From the NCBI GenBank assembly GCA_021029095.1, contig JAJOHG010000017.1, positions 496,001 to 560,000 on the forward strand: DNA of 64,000 nucleotides, given 5' to 3'. Shown here one piece after another: positions 43,236-53,470 of this stretch (position 1 is the stretch's first letter; every line of letters starts with the position of its first letter). The translations under genes and the position numbers were made by a program. The notes under the pieces are model-generated. The model did no database searches. It had not been told where the DNA came from and saw only the letters and a list, made by a program, of their open reading frames with translations. Origin of the DNA: Phellopilus nigrolimitatus (lineage: Eukaryota; Basidiomycota; Agaricomycetes; Hymenochaetales; Hymenochaetaceae).

Positions 43236-44900
43236 TTAACCATCTTTGGCCGGACGGCTTCTCGTCCCCTTTGCCACGTAAACGTTAAGGGGAACAGCTT
43301 CGCTGTCCTCTTCATCATCTCGTATTGCACTCAAATCGTCAATGTCCATCGCTTCATCGTCCGTCTCGGATTCTACGTCGCTCTCAGGGACTTCCGGCAC
43401 CGCGCGACGCGGCCTCACGTTCCTAGGCGGTAGATCTGGTGCAGACCGAGCCTCTTCCAAGTCGCTCTCAGACTTCGGTTTCTTCGCAGCCTTTTTCTGT
43501 CTAGCATCTCCTTCGCCCTTCGAGTTTCGCTTGCGTTTAGCACCAGCTTCTCCTTTCTTCTTTGGCGAAGGTGGTACCCATGTGCGGAACTTCTCAACGA
43601 GTTCGCGCTGGAAGTTCTCGTCGTAGTAGACGCATTGCATCCCAGAAACTGAAATAAGCTAGTACACGACGCTTTACCATGCATGTAAATGTGGCTTGAA
43701 TAGCACTTAGAACATACCATATGTCCAACAGCAAATGCATGCTCGATCTCATCTGCAGTGACATCATTTAAACGAGGCTGCATTTTCATTTTCTTCTCCA
43801 ACTCCTCAATAGGCTTCGGAAGATACTCGCTCGTCGTCCGTAAGGTTACGCCGCAAACGTAGATATGCGCGCGTAGATCTGCCCCAGTCGGCGGTCGCAA
43901 GGCCAGTCGCCCACGCCTTTGGCACTACCATCATGTCAGAATCTGGCTCGTAATTCATTTTGATACATGCAGTAACGTACAATCCGAGGCTGTGATCTCC
44001 ACTCATCGAGCGTCAGCACCCGACCGTCTATCAATTCGTAGTCGCCCAGATACAACCACTGATTGGCGTCAATGCGATTGATGCACGGATAGACGCGCTC
44101 GCTTCTTTTATGCTTCCGCCCCTTGTTTTCCATCCGTGTACAACTGAAGAACAAACCGGGGGCACCGGGCATCTGCGCCGCGAGCGGGTCGTAGGCGAGG
44201 TTCAAGCACATGAACGCGGTGATCCCGTGCTCAGCGACCTTCTCCTTGCGCGGCTCCGGGAACGTGTCTCGTTGTCCACCGCCGTATACGTCCGAGAGGA
44301 ACTTGCGGCTGACAGGTGTATGGAGCAGGGACAAATCTTCTAAGGTTACGGCACACTGGAGGAGTCCCATTTGCTTGATGATGGCATATACCGTGTCATC
44401 GGGAAGGCAGGGTAGCTCCTTTTTGCCCTTCTCTTTCTTCACTTTGGTCTATACAGATAATATTAGTTATAAGAGTCAAGATATGCGAATGAATGCCTTG
44501 CATTCTTTATCTTAGCCATTAGAGCTGCGACTTCTGCCTCGTCGACCTGTTCAACAGCTATCGGATCCGCCTTGTCGTTCCCTCTTGAAGGTAGAATAAC
44601 ATATTCATCTTTCAAAGGCCCAATTGCTTCTGGGACAGGCTTGATGGATGCCGATTGCCCCTTCCTGAGCGAAGCTAAACGAGTATCATCTGCAGAGCGG
44701 AGCCAATGGGGTACGGGTGGCACCACCACCTCGACGATCCGGCGCAGACGGCGTGGCCGCTCTGGACTCGCAGATAGTTTGATCACGGGAGAGCCCGAAC
44801 GAGGCGTAATAGGCATGGGCGATTCAGACACCGACTTAGATGAGACCGCGCCATCCAAACGAAGCTGCGGTGACAGAGAAATAGAAAGTTCTCGCTTCAT
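43236..44900 (-). CDS. DUF6697-like basidiomycete protein, copy 2
   Basis: Start ATG 44898-44900 (MKRELSISLSP). Exon 1 is open, through PLKDEYVILPSRGNDKADPI, where copy 1 is shifted. Its donor is GCAAGG (44501), a GC-AG intron where copy 1 has GTAAGG. Exon 2 (from 44448) carries KGKKELPCLPDDTVYAI, FPEPRKEKVAEHGITAFMCL, GLFFSCTRMENKG, NQWLYLGDYEL and DEWRSQPRI. Exon 3 starts at TGCCAAAGG, one base short of copy 1. It therefore reads out of frame until an extra base near 43810 restores IEELEKKMK, leaving about 35 residues unlike copy 1. The last exon (MQCVYYDENFQRELVEKFRT) gives a basic then acidic tail ending RPAKDG, TAA at 43236-43238, a few residues earlier than copy 1. Function unknown; the DUF6697 label is tentative. 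Confidence 0.75.
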
Positions 44901-45300
44901 GAGTCCGATGGGAGGAAGCAGATGAGAGATTGGGTTGAGGTTGAACACATAACATTGTAGCCATTTGTTGTGTTTTTAGACTCGTGTTGAGCGCTCTACG
45001 AGCGACTGGGGTCACTGCCAGAATTTGGAAACGCGTATGTATGTATGTAATAAACACGTATTATTTGCCCCGATTGCACGTGAAACTTTGGCAGTAGTGG
45101 CGCGTCACGTCTCACGACTGGTGGAACTTAGTCCGGTTGCCCTTCGATTTTAAGTTGCGTTCATGTGTCCATGTCAGCTCGTTCGGTATACTTCTCGAAC
45201 TTGATCGGTTCTCCACGCTAGTGGCAGCGCTTTTAAGATAGCGACAGCGACTTTGACCCAAGCAACTCCCTTACCTTAGACCCCAACTGTTTCGCTAGTC
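43236..45300 (-). repeat. Inverted segmental duplication, copy 2 (probable source locus)
   Basis: The partner of 23668-25681 in opposite orientation. It carries the DUF6697-like gene plus the ~400-bp intergenic sequence up to the ALDH start. The shared promoter makes biological sense here as a head-to-head gene pair, whereas the other locus has no ALDH, so this is likely the source. Confidence 0.85.
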
Positions 45301-45303
45301 AAA
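44901..45303. promoter_or_regulatory. Bidirectional promoter of DUF6697-like copy 2 and ALDH
   Basis: A 403-bp gap between divergent start codons. Most of it is also present, without the ALDH gene, upstream of copy 1 (23668-24007). Confidence 0.65.
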
Positions 45304-47824
45304 ATGGCACCTGTCGAGCTCAAGTACACTCTTGTGGACGATATATCGTCGGTGAGCTGTTTAGGCTGCGATATGTCAACTTAGCACGAAGGTTGACTGG
45401 TTTGTGTCGCTCCCTCCAGATCCATGACAGCCTGAAGGCCGAATTCCTCAAGGGAAAATCCAGGTCCATCGAGTTCAGGAAGCAGCAATTATCTCAGTTT
45501 GCGTACATGATGAAGGACAACTTGCCCTTGTTCAAGGAGGCGCTAAAGCAGGACCTGGGGAAGCCCGAGTTTGAGGCACTTTTGTAAGTCTGCTAAAATA
45601 AATGTAATGCACAGATGAATTCACCTGCTCTATGCGAAATAGGTCTGAAATGTCTTTATGCATTGATGAGACAGTCCAGGCCTACAATAAAGTTGACAAA
45701 TGGGCGAAACCCGAGAAAGCACCGTTCAATCTTAATTTCACGCTTTTGAATCCGAGAGTCCTCAAGGAACCGAAAGGCGTCGTGCTCATCATTGGGTTAG
45801 CACTAGTTTCGCTTCGTTTCTCCCTTTTTTTGGATTTAATTATATCGTAGCGCGTACAATTATCCCGCCTTCGTTACTTTCTCTCCTATGGTATGTTCGT
45901 GCTACTATTTTGGTATTTATCCGTCTCCAATCTCGATTTATCTTCAGGCCGGCGCAATCGCTGCAGGAAATGCCGTTGTCCTCAAGCCTTCAGAGACCTC
46001 TTCCGCAATGGCTGCCTTGGTGACGGACTTGTTCCCGAAATACCTTGACCCAAGCATGTATCGCATAGTCAATGGTGCCATTCCAGAGACAACAAAGGTG
46101 AGTTCCACGTCAGGTTTTCGGAAGTGGTTACTCTTGTTCACATTTTATATATGAAGTTGCTAGAGCTCAAATGGGATCACAGTAAGCATTTATATCGGTA
46201 CGACAGTGTCAGTAGTTTTATTGAAACCGACGTGATTCAGTCATGTATACCGGTAGGCTGCCGGGAAACGGTCTTTCGAAGAGACATTGCTCATGAACTG
46301 TGTCAGGGAATGGTAAGGTCGGACGTATAGTTGCCGCTGCCGCCGCGAAACACTTAACACCTGTCTCGTTGGAGGTAAATATATTTATTCCGCTTTGTAA
46401 TTATGATATCAGTTAATTATCCGAATCGATGTTTAGCTCGGCGGTAGGTTGATATCCAACGACGTTCCATGAATTGCATTAACGTTCTGATTGTATAGGG
46501 AAGAATCCCGTCTTCATTGATCCTAGCTACGACTTGAAACTAGCCGCCAAACGTCTTTCTTGGGGCAGATTTTCCAATGCTGGCCAGGTTCGTCAAAGTT
46601 AATATTGCCCATCAATTTTGCATGCATCACTAATTCTTCCAATAGACGTGTACTGCTCCTGACTATATCCTTATCCCTACCGAAGCGCAGGACAAATTAG
46701 TTGCTGCATTCACCGAAGTGTATGCTGGAGTCTTCAGTCTCATTCTCCGTTGTGCTGAAGCGTCTGAAATCGGATGTTATTTGCAGGTACAACGCTTTCT
46801 ACCCTGATGGCCCGCTCAAGTCTGAATCCTATGCGCGTATCGGTTCGGACGCGCAGTTCGCGCGGATCAAAGCATTGCTCGACGACACGAAGGGAGACGT
46901 CGTGCTCGGTGGCGAGACCGATGCGGAGCAAAAATACATCGCGCCGACCGTCGTGCGGGATGTCTCTCCGGAGGATTCGCTCATGAGCCAGGAGATATTT
47001 GGGCCAATTTTAGCAATCGTGCCGGTGAAGGACATGGACGAAGCGATTGCATTTGTGAATGCACGGTTAGTTATTTGGGTCAACGCAGAGAGTTGGAAGC
47101 TGACGATGCTGGCTTTTTGTCAGTGATCATCCGTTGGCAGCGTACGCCTTCACATCGGACGCGAAGCTCAAGAAAAAACGTGAGTCGAGCTTATATCGTG
47201 ACCATAACCGAGTGATTCTCATATTTCTTCTAGTGATTGATAACACGCAGAGCGGGGCTATTGCCTTTAATGAGACGCTCTTGCACGCAGCCAGTGCGTT
47301 TCTCGTGTCTGACATCTTCTTGGATTCTGACGCTGGTCTTTCGTATAGTTGAGGGGCTTCCCTTCGGTGGCATAGGTGAAAGCGGCAGTGAGCATATTCT
47401 ATCGATCTCGGTACATGAGTTCCGCTCACGAAAACTTTTCAGCCGGCCACCACAGCGGGAAATGGGGGTTCAATACTTTTACGCACTTCCGTTCCACTTT
47501 CGACGCGCCTAAGTTGTATGTCTTGGTTTTCCATCGTCCACCCTTGGCTTTATCAGCTCTCACAACAAAACTACTCACAGCGCCGAGATTGCCTTGAACA
47601 ACCGCTACCCGCCGTACTCCGAGAAGAAAAGCAAGCTTATGGAGAAGCTGATGCTACCACGCATGCCTCCGCGTGTGGGCGCATCGCCAAGCTTGGCGGC
47701 GCGGATCAAGGCATGGCTTCCGGCGCTGTTGTGCGTGCTCCTTGCAGCTGGCATTGGCACTCGTCTGACACAACATACGGCCACCTTGGCATTCGTGCAA
47801 CGCCTGTTATCTAGCGGAAAGTGA
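45304..47824 (+). CDS. Fatty aldehyde dehydrogenase (ALDH3/Hfd1 type), tail-anchored
   Basis: Oxidises fatty aldehydes such as hexadecenal to acids with NAD(P)+, on ER, mitochondrial or peroxisomal membranes. ATG at 45304 ([16 protein letters not shown]). Motifs: [54 protein letters not shown], the glycine-rich [20 protein letters not shown], catalytic Glu in VSLELGGKNP, catalytic Cys in [27 protein letters not shown], and [11 protein letters not shown] leading to [16 protein letters not shown]. After [16 protein letters not shown] comes a C-terminal hydrophobic segment ([16 protein letters not shown]) followed by a short tail, as in membrane-anchored ALDH3A2 and Hfd1. More than ten exons all join in frame. 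Stop TGA at 47822-47824. Confidence 0.93.
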
Positions 47825-48235
47825 ACGCGGTGAAAGAACCAACATCTGTTCTTCGAGAAGGATGTTCCATACTGTTTGCCGGGATAAGGGGGTGCTTTCT
47901 TGCTTACAATCAACTACGTACGATTTCTAATTTCAAACCTCCAAGAGAATTTCTTGTGACCTCTCCCATGTTTCCTATGTCTCCCGTCCATGCCTTCTTT
48001 GATTAGTTTGTACTTTTACGACAACGGTGGAACGAATGTATATTCATATCTTGAGTCATTCATTAGCGCCCTAAGAGTATGCAGAGTACAAGGCTACAAG
48101 CGCCTACACTGCTTCACTGACATTTAGCCGGAACGCGCGCTGCCCTCGACCACCTCTTTTGTTCGACCTTTCCTTATTTCAGAACAATCCTTTTTTCTAG
48201 TTTTTGGGCTGGTTGCGTTGTCCAGATAGGCCATC
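47825..48235. other. Intergenic region
   Basis: About 410 bp with no gene. It contains a T-rich 3' flank and the promoter of the DUF6699 gene. Confidence 0.45.
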
Positions 48236-49106
48236 ATGACCGATGGAACAAAGTGGGCACCCGGGACGGCCTGTAAACTCTGTTTCCTACACGTAAATTA
48301 GTCTACGCAGCGCATACTAACCGGCTTTTCGCAGATGGTCCCGTACTTTCACAAACCGATTTGTATCTCTTGAACCCCAAGCTCGAGCTGCACCCCATCC
48401 TCACGCACTCACTGAAGAGCTTCCACCTCATCTTCCAACTCCTCACGGGTAAGTAGCTTCTGCCACCTAATCATCACGTCGAGTTTACCGACGCGTGCTG
48501 TGCACGTCGCAGGCAGAGCCAGCGGATTCAATGCCGACTCGCGCGACCGTGATCTTGACTTCACCGCAAAGGACGAAGTCGCGACGCTGCCGCGCGTGAC
48601 GGAGCTCATCGTCATCACGCGCGCCAGCCCGTGGTGTACGATCGTGAGGAACCCCCGCGGCGTCTCTCTTGGCGACATATGCGGAACCATTTGGAAAGAG
48701 TGCGTTATTATCGTGTCCACGGAAGCAATTGTTCTGATGGAGCGTTTTCATGCCTGCAGGTATGCGGACAACACGCTGTCGGAGGAAGAGTTTGCGGCAC
48801 TCCCGCCGCAGATGCAGGATCGCGTAAAACGGACCGCGGTCAACAGGGAGTCGGGCGGAGCGAGATACATGGGTTGGAACGTGGACGCGTTTCCCTTCAA
48901 TCGATGCAGGCGCATTGGTGCGTCCCTTCAACATTCAAATTTTAGGACTTCGTGACGCAAACCGCATTTGTTGATCGCTGTGTATTGCATTAGATTGGCT
49001 TCGAGACAAGACTTTCTTCGACGGACTCGAACGCGACGACGAATTTGCGAAGAGCCGGCTTGGATTTGCGGCCCCCAATATTTTGGTCATGTCTCTTACT
49101 GCTTGA
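48236..49106 (+). CDS. DUF6699 domain-containing protein
   Basis: A basidiomycete protein of unknown function. Exon 1 from ATG 48236 reads MTDGTKWAPGTA; the intron joins T|AT to give YGPVLSQTDLYLLNPKLELH. The DUF6699 core follows: FHLIFQLLTGRASGFN, the strand DLDFTAKDEVATLPRVTELI, SPWCTIVRNPRGVSLGDICG, a helical stretch with RTAVNRESGGARYMGWNV, and the hallmark ending WLRDKTFFDGLERDDEFAKSRLGFAAPNILVMSLTA. Four or five exons; stop TGA at 49104-49106. No neighbour suggests a role. Confidence 0.85.
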
Positions 49107-50400
49107 ACCTATACTCGAACAAACCCCATCTTAGCATTTGTCGTACTCAATGTCTTGATGTCCTTACTTGTTGATCAACCTCGATTGTCATTTTGTGAGT
49201 CTCCTATCTCACTACCAGCACTTGTAGAGTTTAGCTAGCTGACCTTATTTTGGCAGCTACTGTGTTGTATTTGTGTCTTACAGAGCAGAATGAATTCGTG
49301 CAGGGCTGTCAGTTGGAATCTGTTAATGCTGGGCAAGCTGGAAAAATGAGATGCGTGTTTGATTCTGAAACCTCAGTCGCAGCGAGCCCGAGTTCCTGCG
49401 ATACGGATTTCAATATCGATGTTCTGGCATGGGTCATTGCACGTTCCGAGAAAAACTAGTTGACAGCCCCCGCGGCACGGACGAGTCGTAAGTGCTAAAT
49501 TTAGCATGACATACGCGTTCAGTACATTGAGAGAGAAGGTATAAAGCAGTCTGGACAAGGAAACATCAACAAGCATCGAATACAGGCTAGTGGTTATAGT
49601 AAATGCGATTAAAGATATTCTGCGCTCACTCGACTTCCGTGGCGTGCGGGGCCTGACCTTCGCTAGTAGTCGTGCGAGCTTGCGGATCATCACCCTTCTT
49701 ACCTGTCCAACCTGTCCCATGAAAATTATGCACTACCGCGCCCGGAGCCCGAGACCTGCGAATGCTCTACTATTTTATTCGGACTTTCGTACACGTCATC
49801 CCGTGTTTTCGAAAGGTCCAGCAACAGCTTATAATATTATCAGACGGAATGTCTTCAGTTACTGGGTACAAACACATTCATGAAGACACTTGCCAGATGT
49901 TCGAATTCCGGCAGTAGCATCGCAGTCAGGCGGGCTCAGCATTTATCGGGATCACACAGTTCCCCATCTAGATTTAGGAAACCAGGCCAGAAAGTAAATG
50001 AGAGAGAAATAACTGCAAGGGCTCGTCACCATTGCTTTCGTCTCCCACAAATCGGTCGTAAGCCAGTGAAACAAAGCGAAATAATTTGATCCCTTTTATA
50101 TATCTAACGATATCGATTTCTTTCTGATAGCGAGATTCCTTCGTATCGGGAGAATTTTCGATTGTGGGTCGGGTTTGTCGCCCGCAAACGACAATGTGAA
50201 TGGAGCGGAGAGTTGAACGGGAAAAGACAAGCCACAGAGCTCTGGTGACAAACGCGCTGGCACACAATCGACTCAAAAACCCGGCCCGGCGGACAAGACA
50301 GTCCCGGAGCTTCGACAGCTCTCTCACAGTCCACCAGCTCTATGTATCGGATAAAATATCAGCTTGTGAGCTGCATTTGCTCGCCATTTCTTCGCAGTGA
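49107..50400. other. Intergenic region, no supported gene
   Basis: About 1.3 kb. Short open stretches at 49250-49459, 49590-49883 and 49974-50327 (-) show no domain. The right end is the promoter of the M24 peptidase gene. Confidence 0.45.
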
Positions 50401-51950
50401 ATGTGCATCTCTATGTTGGCCTTCATTGCCCTCTCTCTGCCCGTAACGGCTGTTTTACTGAATTTACTCATATGCGTAAATGGTCAGCTCCATCCCGCGG
50501 AACCGGCGCACTATCAAGCCACGCCAGCCTTGCGAGTGCAAGCTGAGATAATGGACGGGTGGAGGCAAGAGCGACTCGACGCTCTGCCAAGGCTCATGCG
50601 GAAGTACGACGTCGACGCGTGGCTTGTGGGTGCCCAGAGTATTAAAAATTTATGTCAGGCGAATAAATTCATGTCCCGCAGATGGGCCAGCGGGAGCACG
50701 CCGAGGACACTGTCTGGTGGTCCATTAAACCCGCGACTGCATTTGCTGCGCACCGCCGTACGGTTGTGCTCTTCCATATCAACGCTTCGCTGCCCAACCC
50801 GCTCATGTGGGTTGACAACACAGGCGATGTGTGGCCGGCGCTACGCGAGACCCTCGCGGAGCTCGCCCCGCGCCGGATTGCGGTCAACGTAGACCGCGAT
50901 ATCGCTTTCGCGGGAGGCATGCACGTCGGCGAGCTGGCCGTTCTGCAAGAGGAACTGGGGGAGCGCTGGAAGCGTCACTTCGTCAACGTGCCAATGCTGG
51001 CAGTGGATTTCGTAAGCCGGCGCGTGCCCAGTCAGATTGAGCATTTCAGGAAGATGCAGGAGACTGTATGGGCGATGCTCGAAGAGGCGTTCAGTGCGCG
51101 CGTTGTCGTCCCAGGTGTGACGACGACGGATGTATGAACCTTTCATTCCATCAATAGTGCAGATAGAAAACATTTGACAATAAAGACAGGATCTCGAGTG
51201 GTGGTTTCGCGAGAAGATGGAAGCACAAAATGTCTCGACGTGGAACCAGCCGCGCGTGAAGGTACTCGATGCGCTCTCCTTTCCTGGGTGGTCCGGCTCT
51301 GGCTCACGCGTGCACGAAGGCGACGTGCTGCACGTCGATTTCGGGATCAGCGCGATGGGCATGCACACAGATACTCAGCATCTGGGATACGTCCTGCGCG
51401 CGTCAGAAGGAGAGCGCAATGTGCCCGCAGGCCTTGTCGCGGGCATGCATAAGGCGAATCGCATGCAGGAGATAGTCCTAGACGAGATGCATGTCGGCAG
51501 GACGGGAAACGAGGTGCTCGCAGCATGTAACAAAAGGATGAAAGAGGAGGAAATTGAAGGACAGGTGTATTCGCATCCCATTAGCGATTTTGCGCATTCG
51601 CCGGGAGCGACAATAGGTCTCATCTAAGTCTTTGTTTCACTATCACGATATAAGCTCATAATATCGATTTTACAGGATTCACGAACCTGCCAGAGTACGT
51701 TCCGGTCTATGGAGAACTTCCTTTACTCCCAGACACATATTACAGCATCGAGCTATTCGCGCGGCACTTCGTTCCCGAACGGAACGAGTCTCTGAGGTTC
51801 ATGTTGGAAGAAAACGTCTACTGGGTAAGCGAGACGGAGCGCTGGCAGTTTATCCGTGGTCGTCAGGAGAGGTACCACCTTGTTGATATCCGGAATAACG
51901 ATCGCACTGTCGACGACGACTCGGAAGGCTTTCGAGCGCAGTGGCCCTGA
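50401..51950 (+). CDS. Secreted M24-family metallopeptidase (Xaa-Pro aminopeptidase-like)
   Basis: A creatinase/aminopeptidase-P fold. ATG at 50401 starts a hydrophobic signal or anchor segment (LAFIALSLPVTAVLLNLLIC). The N-terminal domain covers RQERLDALPRLMRKYDVDAWL spliced to MGQREHAEDTVWWSIKPATA, then FHINASLPNPLMWVDN. The catalytic domain has LEWWFREKMEAQNVSTWNQP, GDVLHVDFGISAMGMHTDTQ (two metal-binding Asp), HSPGATIG joined to FTNLPEYVPVYGELPLL, and YYSIELFARHFVP (metal-binding Glu). The end is FMLEENVYWVSETERWQFIR followed by GRQERYHLVDI. Stop TGA at 51948-51950. Four introns join in frame, for example T D|D L E W W at 51130-51190. The long ALPRLMRKYDVDAW start and RQERYHLV end fit a fungal secreted subgroup. 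Substrate unknown. Confidence 0.88.
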
Positions 51951-53470
51951 CCGCCGACATCGAGGCGTCCGAGTATCGCTGACGTCGAGGCACCCGACTA
52001 CATATCGCTGTGGATTTCGGGAAATTCGAACACCCCAAGCGAAACACTTATCTTGTCGAGAACGTTAGATCCGAACTGCGTGTTGAATGTGTACGATGAT
52101 GATGGCCCTGCATGACGTTGATCATAGCGTTAAGGCCGCTTTACGATAGAGACTCGACAGTATGCTTGACTTCTTTCTCGAGCGGAATAATGACAGCTAG
52201 ACAGGTCTTCGGTCCCTCAGACTCGAAGAATCGGTTTTCTTTTAAAACAGTAAAAAAACAAAAATAGGACAGTCAGTTGAAGACTCAGTCCGCGAGCTTC
52301 GCCACGTTCTTCTTACCTCGTGAACCATGAACCAAGAAGAAGGAGCGAAGACTCGTACATCGATCGTCAGACTGTAGGGTCCCGGCATAGGGCTGCACGT
52401 TAACCCTGAGGTTTGATCAGAAAATGAAGATCGATTTCTGCGACTTCAAATTGCTTTTGTCTGAGTATAGCGCAAGATAAACCCAGCTACTTACACGAAG
52501 TTCTTTGGGAGGAAAAAAAAAAAAAAGTGTGTGCAAGTCCCGTCTTCAGTCTAGAGGTTAGTAAGTTGCCAGCGATTCAGTGAGTGAGGGAAACAAGAGG
52601 ATCGTCTGTACGGCGGAACGAGTATGCTCCACAGAGTGCAGCGTGTGCTACGATCGCTGATGAGACCCTGCGATCGAAAACCCCACATACATTTAATTTT
52701 CAAACGGATCCAGGGTCTGCTTCGAATTCGGTCATAAGGTGGTCGGAAGAAAGGAGTGCATGTATCCAAACTGATTTGAAGCGCTTGTATATTATCGGGA
52801 AGTATACTTAATCCTCCAGGGACCACCAAAAGGGAGTGGGGAAGGGGGAGAGCGTAAATGTCTCATTTTCAAGACGACCGAAGTACATCGCAGAATGAGT
52901 CCGTTAATTGGCAATGTGAATTTTGACGAACCTCGCGGACGTCCCAGGGCCACAGTCAGGTTATCAGCTGCTGCATTGTGCACTGAACACGACTCCGGAT
53001 TGATCGAGTTTTTTCCGATTTGAAACGAAGGATAGTCAAGCCTGAGTCCAGAGCAGCCCTGACAAAGAGTTGATGAGTGAAACTGAATTCTTTGCGGCGC
53101 TGGAGCCGCTGAGGCTGCCAGGGACTGCGCATTTTGCATAGTCTGATTATACCAGTAGCAGTCTGCAGTAAAAGAGTAAAAGAATGATGATGACGTTGAC
53201 TTGAAATGAATGCAATTGGTTGTTGCATAGCCGTAAATTGACGGTGCAAGCGGCGGCAGGACTCGGACGCGAGACACAGCCATTTCAAAAATTTGACGGG
53301 ATCACTGCAAACACAGGGTGCCTTTTACTTCCGACTTATCTTGTTTTGTGCGTTAGCACGCGGACTCAATGATACGAGCGCCATCTGTTCCTATAAACTT
53401 CGACTTCTCGTCCCCTCTCTTCTTCTCTCCACCACCACCACCACCGTCCTCACTCTGAGACACTCTCGCC
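51951..53470. other. Intergenic region with one doubtful minus-strand ORF
   Basis: About 1.5 kb. A 14-nt A run lies at 52513-52526. A minus-strand open frame at 52792-53283 (163 codons, MAVSRVRVLPPLAPSIYGYA) starts 187 bp from the permease ATG and would form a divergent pair. I see no domain and no homologous motif, so I do not call it a gene. Confidence 0.4.
53392..53397 (+). promoter_or_regulatory. TATA-box candidate of the amino-acid permease gene
   Basis: TATAAA lies 79 bp upstream of the ATG at 53471 and is followed by a CT-rich stretch and CCACCACCACCACCACC, a usual fungal core-promoter layout. Confidence 0.55.

Noticed and set aside
40961..47824. Possible biosynthetic cluster around the ALDH, or with the P450 at 15 kb
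   Set aside because: Neighbours are unrelated housekeeping or unknown genes, and no core synthase is present in the window.
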